A stretch of 64,000 nucleotides of DNA from an uncultured Cohaesibacter sp. (GTDB lineage Bacteria > Pseudomonadota > Alphaproteobacteria > Rhizobiales > Cohaesibacteraceae), in assembly GCF_963662805.1 (NCBI RefSeq), contig NZ_OY759855.1, positions 1 to 64,000 on the forward strand, read 5' to 3'. This document shows, in pieces, positions 16,969 to 25,848 of this stretch. Position numbers and translations under genes: made by a program. Numbering within the stretch: the first letter of the stretch is position 1; every line of letters starts with the position of its first letter. The notes beneath the pieces are model-generated. The model was not told the origin of the DNA. It worked only from the letters and a program-made list of their open reading frames with translations, and searched no databases.

Positions 16969-18375
16969 ATGACACCTGAACTACAAACCGCCGCCTATAT
17001 CGCGGCTGCTGTCCTCTTCATCCTCTCGCTGGGTGGTCTGAAGGACCAGGAAAGCGCCAAACGCGGCGTCTGGTTTGGTATCGTCGGTATGGCGATTGCC
17101 GTTCTGGCCACCGTGTTCGGCCCGATTGATCCCCATGATGCTTCGGTTGGCTCGGTTCTCGCTGCCAACCCGATCATTCTGGTGGTCGCCGTTGCCATTG
17201 CCGCCGTGATCGGTGCTCTGGTCGCCCAGCGCGTCGAAATGACGGGCATGCCCGAGCTGGTGGCCCTGCTGCACAGCTTCGTCGGTCTGGCCGCCGTTCT
17301 GATTGGCCTCAACTCCGACATGACGGCGCATCACTTCGCCAGCTATGCCGAGCAGGTCATCCATGAAATCGAGATCTTTATTGGCGTCTTCATCGGTGCC
17401 ATCACCTTCACCGGGTCTCTGATCGCATGGGGCAAGCTGAATGGCCGCATCAACGGCAAGGCCCTGACCCTGCCGGGTCGTCATCTGTTGAACCTCGTCA
17501 TGGTGGTTCTCTCCTTCGTTCTGCTGATCATGTACATGCAGGGCGCAGGCAGCTGGACCCTCTATGTCATGACCCTGATCGCCTTCGCGATCGGCGTTCA
17601 CATGGTCATGGCCATCGGCGGCGCCGACATGCCTGTTGTGGTTTCCATGCTCAACTCCTATTCCGGTTGGGCAGCAGCAGCCACGGGCTTCCTGCTCGGC
17701 AACGACCTGCTGATCGTCACCGGTGCCCTCGTGGGCTCTTCGGGTGCGATCCTCAGCTACATCATGTGTAAGGCCATGAACCGTCACTTCATCTCGGTCA
17801 TCTTGGGCGGCTTCGGCAATGCCACGGGCCCGCAGATGGAAGTCGAGGGCGAGATGATCGCCATTGATGCCGACGGTGTTGCCTCTGCTCTTGATGATGC
17901 AGACAGCGTCATCATCGTTCCCGGCTATGGTCTTGCCGTGGCTCAGGCCCAGCAGAGCGTGGCCGAACTGACCCGCCGTCTGCGTGCCAAGGGTAAAAAT
18001 GTGCGTTTCGCCATCCATCCGGTGGCTGGCCGTCTTCCCGGTCACATGAACGTGCTTTTGGCCGAAGCCAAGGTGCCGTATGACATCGTGATGGAAATGG
18101 ACGAGATCAACGAGGACTTCCCCGAAACGGATGTTGCCATCGTGATTGGCTCGAACGACATCGTGAACCCCGCCGCGCAGGACGATCCCAATTCGCCCAT
18201 CGCCGGCATGCCGGTTCTCGAAGTCTGGAAAGCCAAGCAGGTGTTCGTCTCCAAGCGTGGTCAGGGTACCGGTTACTCCGGCATTCAGAACCCGCTGTTC
18301 TTCAAGGAGAACACCCGCATGTTCTACGGCGATGCCAAGGCCTCTCTTGATCTGCTGCTGCAGCAGATTCAATAA
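16969..18375 (+). CDS. pntB: NAD(P) transhydrogenase subunit beta
   Basis: The membrane and NADP(H)-binding subunit of transhydrogenase, 468 residues. About nine helices fill the first 275 residues, including the conserved segments VAQRVEMTGMPELVALLHSF and MLNSYSGWAAAATGFLLGN. Domain III follows, with the NADP loop GYGLAVAQAQ near residue 320 and PVAGRLPGHMNVLLAEA near 350. The complex uses the proton gradient to reduce NADP with NADH. The downstream hairpin at 18401-18425 ends the unit. Confidence 0.95.
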   Translation: MTPELQTAAYIAAAVLFILSLGGLKDQESAKRGVWFGIVGMAIAVLATVFGPIDPHDASVGSVLAANPIILVVAVAIAAVIGALVAQRVEMTGMPELVALLHSFVGLAAVLIGLNSDMTAHHFASYAEQVIHEIEIFIGVFIGAITFTGSLIAWGKLNGRINGKALTLPGRHLLNLVMVVLSFVLLIMYMQGAGSWTLYVMTLIAFAIGVHMVMAIGGADMPVVVSMLNSYSGWAAAATGFLLGNDLLIVTGALVGSSGAILSYIMCKAMNRHFISVILGGFGNATGPQMEVEGEMIAIDADGVASALDDADSVIIVPGYGLAVAQAQQSVAELTRRLRAKGKNVRFAIHPVAGRLPGHMNVLLAEAKVPYDIVMEMDEINEDFPETDVAIVIGSNDIVNPAAQDDPNSPIAGMPVLEVWKAKQVFVSKRGQGTGYSGIQNPLFFKENTRMFYGDAKASLDLLLQQIQ

Positions 18376-18400
18376 GAGCCTGATCCAGCAACAAACAGTC

Positions 18401-18432
18401 AACGCCCGGTCATCGACCGGGCGTTTTTGTTT
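18401..18432 (+). terminator. Rho-independent terminator after pntB
   Basis: AACGCCCGGTC (18401-18411) and GACCGGGCGTT (18415-18425) form a perfect 11-base stem with an ATC loop, followed by a T run. It lies between convergent pntB and the LysR gene. Confidence 0.92.
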
Positions 18433-19355
18433 CAAGCCTTGGCGTTTCGCTCCCGATGATCATCGAACAGCTGGCTCGCCATGAGATGATCAATAAGCGC
18501 TCGCGTACGCATGGGCACATGTTTGCGCGAGGGATAGACGAGGGAGAAGAGCATGTTGTCCCCGGTCAGCTCGGGCAGGATGGGTACGAGTGCACCCGAG
18601 GCGACGTCCTTGCGGACGGTCGAGGGGAACAGCTGCGCGATCCCCATCCCCGCCAGTGCCATCGAGATCACCATCTGCGGAGAATTGCAAAGCTCATACT
18701 GCCGCGCCTGTATGGAGAGCCGCTCCTCGCCCCTGTAGAGCCTGTTGAGGCCGCCTGGGCTGAGATGGCTGAGACAGACCCATCGATGCTCGGAAAGCGC
18801 CTTCACGGTCTCAGGAAGGCCGTTTGCGTCCAGATAGGTCGGACTGGCATAGAGCCGGAAGCGATCTTCATAGAGAACCCGACCAATCAGGCTGTCATCC
18901 CGTGGCAAGCCGATGCGGATGCCCATGTCGATACCCTCGGCAATCAGGTCGAGCCGACTGTCGCTCAGAATGACATCAAGCTCTACATCGGGATAGCGTG
19001 CCCGAAAGCTCGACAGGGCAGGGAGCAGCTGCGAGGCTCCCACGTCATGGGTAGCCGTGATCGAGACACGCCCCGCCGGTCGCTCCTGCGTTGCGATGGC
19101 GACGGTCTCTTCCAAAACGCGGGGTAAGGCCCGCACCCTGTCGTAAATGCGCCGCCCTTCTTCTGTCAGGGACAGTTTCCGCGTCGAGCGCTGCAACAGG
19201 CGCACACCCAGATCCTCCTCAAGCTGGGTGATCTGTTCGGAGACGCGCGACCGGCTTGTCTTCAGGTGCCGTGCTGCCCCGGCAAAGCTGCCCTCATCAA
19301 CCACACAGACAAAGATCGCCAGCGGTCGAAAGTGCTGAAATCCGATTGTACTCAT
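18432..19355 (-). CDS. LysR-family transcriptional regulator
   Basis: A 307-residue LysR regulator. The N-terminal winged helix-turn-helix covers about residues 8-66 (VDEGSFAGAARHLKTSRSR, then VSEQITQLEEDLGVRLLQRS), followed by the effector-binding periplasmic-protein-like domain. ATG 19355 was chosen because the helix-turn-helix starts right after it; the frame is open to 19550 but overlaps the divergent promoter region. It is divergent from the QorB-like gene with 148 bases between starts, the usual layout for a LysR protein controlling its neighbour. The ligand is unknown; a quinone or electrophile would fit. Confidence 0.9.
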   Translation of the reverse strand: MSTIGFQHFRPLAIFVCVVDEGSFAGAARHLKTSRSRVSEQITQLEEDLGVRLLQRSTRKLSLTEEGRRIYDRVRALPRVLEETVAIATQERPAGRVSITATHDVGASQLLPALSSFRARYPDVELDVILSDSRLDLIAEGIDMGIRIGLPRDDSLIGRVLYEDRFRLYASPTYLDANGLPETVKALSEHRWVCLSHLSPGGLNRLYRGEERLSIQARQYELCNSPQMVISMALAGMGIAQLFPSTVRKDVASGALVPILPELTGDNMLFSLVYPSRKHVPMRTRALIDHLMASQLFDDHRERNAKA

Positions 19356-19503
19356 TATCCGAACTAACCATTCTGAAATAGCTTTCTTGTGATGACAATG
19401 CTCTAGCCTCATATTCACGTCAACAGGTTTGAAACGGACCAGATCCAAACACCATTTGCGCATCCAGCCGACTAGAGGCCGGGATGTCGATAAGGAGAGA
19501 AAC

Positions 19504-20355
19504 ATGATTGCAGTAACTGGAGCCTCCGGCCAACTCGGCCGCCTCGTCATCGAAAGCCTTCTGGCAACTCAGGATGCGGCCAGCATTGTTGCGCTGGTGC
19601 GTGACCCGGCCAAGGTGTCCGACCTTGCCGAGAAGGGCGTCACCGTCCGCGCTGCCGACTATGACAAGCCGGAGAGCTATGCCGAAGCGCTGAAGGGCGT
19701 CGACAAGCTGCTGCTGATTTCGGGCAGCGCCGTCGGACTGCGTGTCCCCCAGCACACCACCGTCATCGAAGCGGCCAAAGCCAATGGCGTCAAGCTGATC
19801 GCCTACACCTCCATCCTTCAGGCGGACGTCAATCCGATGCTTCTGTCAGGCGAGCACAAGGCTACTGAGGAGCTGATCAAGGCATCCGGCCTGTCATACA
19901 CGCTGTTGCGCAATGGTTGGTACAGCGAAAACTACACCGGCAATCTGGCTCCGGCTCTCGAACATGGTGCCGTGATCGGCCACGCTGGCGAAGGCAAGGT
20001 CGCACCGGCGTCTCGCGCCGACTACGCCGCAGCTGCTGCCGCCGTTCTGACCGGTGGCGACGAGCATGCAGGCAAAGTCTACGAACTGGCAGGCGATGAC
20101 GCCTTCACCCTGTCTGACTATGCAGCTTCTGTTTCCGAACTCTCCGGCAAGCAGGTCGCTTATGTCGACATGAGCGAAGACGACTATGTCGCCGCACTGG
20201 TCGGGGCTGGCGTTCCGGAACCCTTTGCCAAGGTGCTCGGCAACTCGGACGAGGGCGCGCGCAACGGCTGGCTCTTCAACGACAGCAAGACGCTGTCCAA
20301 GCTCATCGGCCGCCCGACAACACCGATTACCGACAGCATCAAGGCGGCGCTCTGA
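19504..20355 (+). CDS. qorB: NAD(P)H:quinone oxidoreductase, QorB-like SDR
   Basis: A 283-residue atypical short-chain dehydrogenase/reductase of the NmrA/QorB type. It matches Escherichia coli QorB (YtfG) along its length: IAVTGASGQLGRLVIESLL at the N-terminal Rossmann loop, LRNGWYSENYTGNLAPALEH near residue 137, and the C-terminal NDSKTLSKLIGRPTTP. The enzyme reduces quinones with NADPH. ATG 19504 follows GGAGAGAAAC. It is transcribed divergently from the LysR gene, which probably regulates it. Confidence 0.9.
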   Translation: MIAVTGASGQLGRLVIESLLATQDAASIVALVRDPAKVSDLAEKGVTVRAADYDKPESYAEALKGVDKLLLISGSAVGLRVPQHTTVIEAAKANGVKLIAYTSILQADVNPMLLSGEHKATEELIKASGLSYTLLRNGWYSENYTGNLAPALEHGAVIGHAGEGKVAPASRADYAAAAAAVLTGGDEHAGKVYELAGDDAFTLSDYAASVSELSGKQVAYVDMSEDDYVAALVGAGVPEPFAKVLGNSDEGARNGWLFNDSKTLSKLIGRPTTPITDSIKAAL

Positions 20356-20372
20356 GATTGGGCGTGATCAGC

Positions 20373-20482
20373 TTCGCAGATTGAATCAATGCTTTTGAAT
20401 CAATCTGCGAACCGCTTCAAGCAACACATCATGCGAAGACTGTGCCCCGAAGTGCTGTCTTCGCAAGTCGCTGCAAGCGACT
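20373..20482. repeat. Three consecutive hairpins between convergent genes
   Basis: In the 238 bases between qorB and nagA there are three perfect inverted repeats in a row. TTCGCAGATTGA/TCAATCTGCGAA is at 20373-20411, GCGAAGAC/GTCTTCGC at 20433-20464, and AGTCGCT/AGCGACT at 20466-20482. None is followed by a clear T run. They may act as bidirectional transcription stops or mRNA 3' end protectors. Confidence 0.6.
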
Positions 20483-20593
20483 CAAAAGACTCGACAAATC
20501 CGCTTCTCTTAAAGTGCATAAAGACGTTAAAGTTAAGACGTTGAATCAGGAGTTTAAGTCGGGATCACCTTCAGACTTTCCATCAATCCAAAG

Positions 20594-21754
20594 TCAGTGG
20601 GCGCGGTGAAAGCCATTGATCCAGCTGTGCCGGACGGTCCATGTGGTCGGGTCGAAGGCAACGAGATCGGCCACATATCCGGGCGCGATCATCCCGATGG
20701 AGGTCTCCATCCGCATGAAGGCCGCCGGATAGCTCGATGCCATCCGCAAGGCTTCCGAGATGGGCAGGCCAAGCAGCTCGACCACATTCCTCACCGCAGT
20801 CATCATGTTGAGATCCGACCCGGCAAGGGTCCCGTCCTCGGTCTCGCATTTACCATCATGGGCATGAATATATTCGCCGTTCAGAATGAAGCTCTTGTCC
20901 TTCGCGCCGACCGATGGCATGGCATCGGTCACCAGCATGACCTTGCCCCGGGGCTTGGCCTTCAGCGCCAAGCGCATGGACGCCGAATGGACATGAAACC
21001 CGTCGACGATCAGGCCGCACCATGCCTCATCACTGTCAAGAGCAGCACCCACGACGCCCGGCTCACGGGCCTCGATCTGGGTCATGGCGTTGAAGAGATG
21101 GGTGAAGCCCCTAAGCCCTGATCTGAGGGCGGGCTGCATGTCCTGATAGCTGCCTGCCGTATGACCGGCGCAGACGATGCCGCCCCGGCTGTTGAGCTCG
21201 GAAATGAAATGCGAGCCGACCCGTTCCGGCGCTACGGTGATCACCCGGACCCCAAGATCGGGATGCGTGAGCAGATCGACAGCCCCTTCATCGACAGGGC
21301 GAATGAAGTCTTCATTCTGCACGCCCTTGCGGGCCGTGTTGAGATAGGGCCCTTCGAAATGGACGCCCTTGATGGCTCCGAGAGAGCTGTTCTCGCCCCA
21401 ACGGCGATGGGCGCTGGTGATGAGCGCTGCGACATGCTCCATGGCCATCCAGCTGTCGCTGATCAGGGTTGGCAGAAGGGATGTGGTGCCGAAAGCCCGA
21501 TGGGCGTCGGCAATGGCCTCGAGCTCATCGAGCGTGGTCTCGCCATTGAGCATCAGCCCGCCGCCGCCATTCACCTGCACATCGACAAATCCGGGAGCAA
21601 GGACAAGCCCAGTGAGGTCATGATGCTCGAAACCGCCAATGGATCTGGGCTGGTCGACAATGTCGCCAATCACGCCCTCGTTGATGGTCACGGCCTTGCC
21701 TGCATGGAACTGGTGTCCATCAAACAGGCGGGCATGAACGAGGATCTGTTGCAT
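20594..21754 (-). CDS. nagA: N-acetylglucosamine-6-phosphate deacetylase
   Basis: A 386-residue amidohydrolase that removes acetate from N-acetylglucosamine 6-phosphate. Family signatures are PGFVDVQVNGGGG near residue 60, the metal ligand Glu in HFEGPYLN near 130, AGHTAGSY and HLFNAM near 195-220, VDGFHVH near 250 and LVTDAMPSVG with the catalytic Asp near 275. The start ATG 21754 has GAAGGAG upstream; the frame is open to 21847. It is the last gene of the nagK-nagR-nagA unit, 128 bases after nagR. The deaminase NagB is not encoded nearby. Confidence 0.93.
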   Translation of the reverse strand: MQQILVHARLFDGHQFHAGKAVTINEGVIGDIVDQPRSIGGFEHHDLTGLVLAPGFVDVQVNGGGGLMLNGETTLDELEAIADAHRAFGTTSLLPTLISDSWMAMEHVAALITSAHRRWGENSSLGAIKGVHFEGPYLNTARKGVQNEDFIRPVDEGAVDLLTHPDLGVRVITVAPERVGSHFISELNSRGGIVCAGHTAGSYQDMQPALRSGLRGFTHLFNAMTQIEAREPGVVGAALDSDEAWCGLIVDGFHVHSASMRLALKAKPRGKVMLVTDAMPSVGAKDKSFILNGEYIHAHDGKCETEDGTLAGSDLNMMTAVRNVVELLGLPISEALRMASSYPAAFMRMETSIGMIAPGYVADLVAFDPTTWTVRHSWINGFHRAH

Positions 21755-21882
21755 CTTGGCGACTCCTTCGTGACAGGAGAGAGACCAGTTGAACCTTCTG
21801 GCTAGCAGATCAGAAGAAATACGGCAACGGATTTCGGCCAAAGTCATGAGCCGATCGTGAACAGGGCCAGCGGCGCTTTGGC

Positions 21883-22728
21883 TCAGTAGTGGAGTTCGGC
21901 CACATACTCGTAGAGATCGCCGCGATAATAAGAGCGAACGAATTCGATCGGTCTGTCTTTCCCGATCAGGATTTTGTCATTCTCGTCCAATTTCAGCATG
22001 TCGCTCGTCTCGGCCCCGGTTCCGGGCCGGATCCGATAGAGTTTCTCATAGCTGAGATAGGAGCGCCGCCGGATATGGAGACAAGCCGACCCGGTTGGCA
22101 CGGACAGAAGATGGGCCTGCGAGGCGTCCGCAAGATGGGCAGACAGGGACTGGACCGCCCGTGTTGGCCGCCGTCCGTGGGCCTCGAGCCAGTCATAAAG
22201 AGAATTTTCGATCTCGTTCGGATCAGGCAGAATGGTTGCTGGCAGGACGGAATGCTCAAGGCACATCGGCTTGCCATTGGCAAAGCGCAGGCGATAGAGG
22301 CGACTGACTTGCCTTTCGGGCATGATCTCGAGCGCATCGCATTCCTCTGGCGTCGGGAGCCCTGACGACCGGTTCAGCCAGATGGAATCGGTGCTGACGC
22401 CTCGATTGCGCATGTCCTCGGAAAAACTTGCAAGCGGGCGGAAGCGCGACGTGCTGCGTGAGGCAACAAAGGTTCCCGCCCCATGGCGCTGCACAAGGAT
22501 GCCCTTCTTGACAAGCGCCCGAACCGCGTTTCGCACGGTAACCCGCGAAACCCCGAGCAACGTGGCCAGTTCTCGCTCTGCAGGCAGGGCATCACTGACC
22601 TCGACGAGCCCGGCCTCGATGGCCTGCTCAATGCCTCTTTGAACACGCAAATAGAGCGGAGTGGAACTGGCATGGTCCCGTGTCGTCTCCGACTTCAGGT
22701 GTTCAACAAAGAGGGTAATGTCACCCAT
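21883..22728 (-). CDS. GntR/HutC-family regulator of GlcNAc genes, with UTRA insertion
   Basis: A 281-residue GntR regulator. The winged helix is at residues 25-95 (LPAERELATLLGVSRVTVRN), followed by a UTRA effector domain as in NagR and DasR. The C-terminal strand pair normally reads RRSYL, a few residues, then PIEFVRSYYRGD; here about 30 residues (roughly 222-253, including RPGTGAETSDMLKLDEND) are inserted between them without breaking the frame. This lies beside the ligand pocket. The start overlaps the nagK stop by eight bases. The operon position suggests control by GlcNAc 6-phosphate or glucosamine 6-phosphate. Confidence 0.88.
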   Translation of the reverse strand: MGDITLFVEHLKSETTRDHASSTPLYLRVQRGIEQAIEAGLVEVSDALPAERELATLLGVSRVTVRNAVRALVKKGILVQRHGAGTFVASRSTSRFRPLASFSEDMRNRGVSTDSIWLNRSSGLPTPEECDALEIMPERQVSRLYRLRFANGKPMCLEHSVLPATILPDPNEIENSLYDWLEAHGRRPTRAVQSLSAHLADASQAHLLSVPTGSACLHIRRRSYLSYEKLYRIRPGTGAETSDMLKLDENDKILIGKDRPIEFVRSYYRGDLYEYVAELHY

Positions 22729-23659
22729 AGGTCACGCTTTCGGTGTGGCCGACTTTATGCTCGAATCCGGGTTCGAGTGGCGGCAATGTGCCTCCGGCCA
22801 GCAGGATCGCGCCATCTCTGGCGTCATATTTGCGAGGCACCAGCAACGAGGTAACGTCCGCTTCCAACCATGGCTCGACATGTTCCGCGAACCCGCCCAT
22901 GAGGGCGATCTGGTTGATGCCCCGCCAGGCGAGGGCTCTGAGGATCGCGCTGGCTTCAGAGCCGCATTCCTTCATCAGCTTGAGGGCGACCGGGTCGTTC
23001 TTGTCCACGAACTCGACCACGGTCCGGGCAAATTCAGCATAGTCGGATGGCTTTGCATGTTCCGACCAGATGACCATGTCTTCCTGACTGTCGCCGAAGT
23101 GGAACATGAGATGGTCCGTCATCGGGCTCACCTCGCGGATGCCATCAAGGGCGGCGAGGGCATGTCTGAGGGCCGCCCGGCCCACCTGTGCGCCGCTGGC
23201 TCCGTCCGAGAGCAGGAAGCCCCAGCCGCCAACATTGATCGGATGATCCCTGACGAGACCATAGCCGCAGCTGCCGGTGCCGATGATCATGATGCCGCCG
23301 TCACGGGCTCCTGCATGAGCTCCCAGACAGGCGATATGAGCATCATTCTCGATGCGAAGGGAGGCAAAGGGATGGGACCACTCGCGCAACACTTCCTTGT
23401 CCGACGCGATGTGAAGACCCGCAAGACCGATGCCAACATGGGTCCGCTCGACAGCATCCTCTCCCAAACCCGCATCCTGCAAAGTGGCTCTGGCGACGTG
23501 CGCAACCTGCTGCTGGGCAATCTCGAGCCCGAGGCGCGTATTGGCGGGCCCCGCGACGGCCTCGCCCAACAAGGCACCCGCCGCATCACGCAACCGGCCA
23601 CGACAATTCGTGCCTCCACCATCAATGCCTAGATAAAGGGTTTCTGTGTCTGTCATCAT
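22721..23659 (-). CDS. nagK: N-acetylglucosamine kinase (BadF/BcrAD ATPase family)
   Basis: A 312-residue kinase of the BadF/BadG/BcrA/BcrD sugar-kinase-like family. The phosphate-1 loop is YLGIDGGGTNCRGRL at residues 9-23 and the phosphate-2 loop is IGTGSCGYG near residue 127. Homologues phosphorylate N-acetylglucosamine or glucosamine. It is first in the minus-strand unit with the GntR regulator and NagA, which strongly supports GlcNAc as substrate. Two ATG codons lie in tandem behind GAGGCAGG (23659 and 23656). Uptake genes for GlcNAc are not visible here. Confidence 0.85.
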   Translation of the reverse strand: MMTDTETLYLGIDGGGTNCRGRLRDAAGALLGEAVAGPANTRLGLEIAQQQVAHVARATLQDAGLGEDAVERTHVGIGLAGLHIASDKEVLREWSHPFASLRIENDAHIACLGAHAGARDGGIMIIGTGSCGYGLVRDHPINVGGWGFLLSDGASGAQVGRAALRHALAALDGIREVSPMTDHLMFHFGDSQEDMVIWSEHAKPSDYAEFARTVVEFVDKNDPVALKLMKECGSEASAILRALAWRGINQIALMGGFAEHVEPWLEADVTSLLVPRKYDARDGAILLAGGTLPPLEPGFEHKVGHTESVTYG

Positions 23660-24007
23660 CCTGCCTCGCGAGATATTTCAACCCCTGCAACATCCAATCG
23701 CGAAGCCGGAAATGACCTCGGAACCAGACGATGGACCTAACTTTAGAAGAATGCCAATTAGAACCAATTTCAATTCTTCTTAAGATGGGGAGTATATTTA
23801 CTTAGAAATTTCGAAGAAATACGTTGACATAGCGCAAAATTGGAATTGAATTGGCGTCTTTTATGTTTGCTCAATTGGAAATAATCCAAGTCTGCTTGAT
23901 GGGTTGATTGATGATCAGAGGAAATACTTATTTCTGTGGGTTGTTGGTACAGACAAATAGAAAAGACGGGTTGTGCCCCGTCTTTCCTTGAGTCGTTTGG
24001 TGTGTGG
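23660..24007. other. AT-rich control region upstream of nagK
   Basis: This 348-base stretch has no gene. It holds a cluster of CCAATT/AATTGG motifs (23754-23776, 23838-23854, 23872-23878), partly arranged as inverted copies, which may bind the GntR-type regulator. Its right end carries the terminator of the von Willebrand A gene. Confidence 0.45.
23961..23985 (-). terminator. Rho-independent terminator after the vWFA gene
   Basis: Read on the minus strand, AAAGACGGG and CCCGTCTTT (23962-23970 and 23977-23985) pair over nine bases with a six-base loop, followed by TTTTC and TATTTG. It lies 22 bases beyond the stop. Confidence 0.82.
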
Positions 24008-25429
24008 TCAGTTGGTCTCGATCTTGACCCAGTCGACCTCGACCAGACCTTCGCCATCCTTGGGAACAAAGCCGGCCTTGCCATGGCCAAAGAAGAAAGT
24101 GAAAGCGTCGCCGGGGAGCTTCAGGCTGGTCAGCTTCTGCAACTCGATCCATTCACTCGGCGGAGCCTTGTCACCCGCTCCATCCGCCGCCTCAAGCTTC
24201 ACAGCGGAAATGTAGTTCCGGCCCTCTTTGGTCAGGCGCAGCAGTGTCGATGTGGTTGACTGCGAGACGAGATCTGTCCGTTCTGTGACATTGTTCGACC
24301 GATAGTCGGTAATCTTGGAAACGAAATTGGTGTTCTCGCCTTTCGCCATCTTGTCGGCGCGCGCATTGAACAGCGTGATGTCATAGTTGTACGGCACGAT
24401 CTCGAGGGATGTCAGGACCGAATCGTCCTGATCCTTGGTGATGCCCATGCGAAGCCATTCCTTGTGGGTTTGCGCCACGAACATCACGCGCATGGTCATT
24501 GTCCAGTCCCCCTTGGGGATCGGTTTGTTGAGGCGGAAGATGTTGGCTGCTGTCTTGTAGGCCTCGGTTCCGTTGCCGGTGTCTCCGAACAGCACGGTCA
24601 GCTTGCCGTCCTCAACGAGATAATTGTCCGGATTTTCATTGACGATGGTCCAGTCACCACTCAGCTCTTCACTATCGAAATTGTCTTCATAGTAGACGGC
24701 ATCGGACATCACGGCCGGTTTGGTCTCAGCCTGAGCGACCTTCATCGGTTTGACCGGTTGCTGCTCGACAACTTCGCGCACCTGTTCCAGTGCCTCAACA
24801 AGCCCTTCATTGTTCTGGGCGTTGAAATACTGCCCATCGCCATTCTCGGCAATGCACTGGATGCTCGCCTGCTGCGTGGTATCGAGGTCAAAGCCAACCA
24901 CATGGACCGCCGTAGTCACTCCGGCGTCCTTGAGGGCCTTGGATGCCGCGCACGGATCCCCATCGCAGCTTTCAAGGCCGTCGGAAATGAGCACCACGGT
25001 GTTGTCTTCCTCTAAGTGCGGTTGCAACCAGCTCCCCACTTCCGCGAGGGTGTTGGCAATCGGTGTCTGGCCGTTCGGCTTTACATATCCGAGCTGCTCC
25101 TGAATGGTCTCGTTGTTGGTCGATCCGATGCCCGAAATGAGTTCCATGTCTGAGCAGTCGTTGAGCTTGTGGTTGAAGCGGTGACCATAGGCGACAAGGC
25201 CCATCTTGGTCGTCTTGGGCATCTTGGCGACAAGGTCCACCAATGCCTGTTTGGCAATGTCGATCTTGGCAACGCCATCCACTTGCCCCCACATGGAATT
25301 GGAGCTGTCGAGGACAAACAGGACGTTTTTCTGCAAGGCCTGTGCACTGCTGGCGTTGATGGACAAGACCGTGACAGCGGTCGCAGCCAAGAGCGAAAGT
25401 CGTGAGAAGGTTGAAGAGCGATTGGTCAT
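24008..25429 (-). CDS. Secreted von Willebrand factor A domain protein
   Basis: A 473-residue exported protein. A signal peptide covers about residues 1-32 (SLLAATAVTVLSINASSAQA). A vWFA domain follows at roughly 35-215 with an intact metal-ion-dependent adhesion site: DSSNSMWG at 41-48, a threonine region KTTKMGLVAYG, and ISDGLESCDGDPC. Four or more cysteines in this domain suggest disulfides in the periplasm. The C-terminal half (about 250-473) reads as a beta-rich, concanavalin-like module (DNFDSEELSGDWTIVNENP, then FFFGHGKAGFVPKD). ATG 25429 follows GAGGC. It is a single gene with its own terminator. It probably binds a protein or glycan outside the cytoplasm; the partner is unknown. Confidence 0.8.
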   Translation of the reverse strand: MTNRSSTFSRLSLLAATAVTVLSINASSAQALQKNVLFVLDSSNSMWGQVDGVAKIDIAKQALVDLVAKMPKTTKMGLVAYGHRFNHKLNDCSDMELISGIGSTNNETIQEQLGYVKPNGQTPIANTLAEVGSWLQPHLEEDNTVVLISDGLESCDGDPCAASKALKDAGVTTAVHVVGFDLDTTQQASIQCIAENGDGQYFNAQNNEGLVEALEQVREVVEQQPVKPMKVAQAETKPAVMSDAVYYEDNFDSEELSGDWTIVNENPDNYLVEDGKLTVLFGDTGNGTEAYKTAANIFRLNKPIPKGDWTMTMRVMFVAQTHKEWLRMGITKDQDDSVLTSLEIVPYNYDITLFNARADKMAKGENTNFVSKITDYRSNNVTERTDLVSQSTTSTLLRLTKEGRNYISAVKLEAADGAGDKAPPSEWIELQKLTSLKLPGDAFTFFFGHGKAGFVPKDGEGLVEVDWVKIETN

Positions 25430-25848
25430 TTGTGAGCCTCTTTTGGAAAGTGAAAGGTGGTCTGAAACGCGATTTCCGTATGATTGCTGATGCAAATAGG
25501 TCGCGAGCCAGACGAAAAGGTTCAAAAATATTTCTGATTATTTCTAAGAGCCGTTCTTCACGGGCTCTCTTGCTTCCTGTCTCTTCGTTTTGGAAGGAAG
25601 CAACTTTAACACAAAATTAATGGTAAAATTACCTAGGCATTTTCAATGATCACGAAATGACTTCACGTTTGTGTGATTTGTCGCGCATCGGGGCTCCAGT
25701 TTCAGTCTGCATTAGGCGCTTACGGAATTGTACGGAAACAAAGTTGGGTACTGGTATCTTCAAACCGAGTTGGGCATACTGCCCGACGGCCCGGCCCGAA
25801 CTGCCGGTTTTGTTTTCAGACTGACACGGACGGCAGACAGGATTTCCC
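25430..25848. other. Divergent promoter region of vWFA and guaD genes
   Basis: No gene is seen in these 419 bases. One imperfect hairpin (AGAGCCGT/ACGGGCTCT, about 25547-25568) is present. No purine riboswitch core could be recognised before guaD. Confidence 0.45.

Noticed and set aside
16981..18435. 484-residue open frame antisense to pntB
   Set aside because: Shadow of pntB, rich in His, Asp and Gly with no recognisable domain.
25673..25848. Purine riboswitch before guaD
   Set aside because: No three-way junction core or conserved loop sequences could be recognised.
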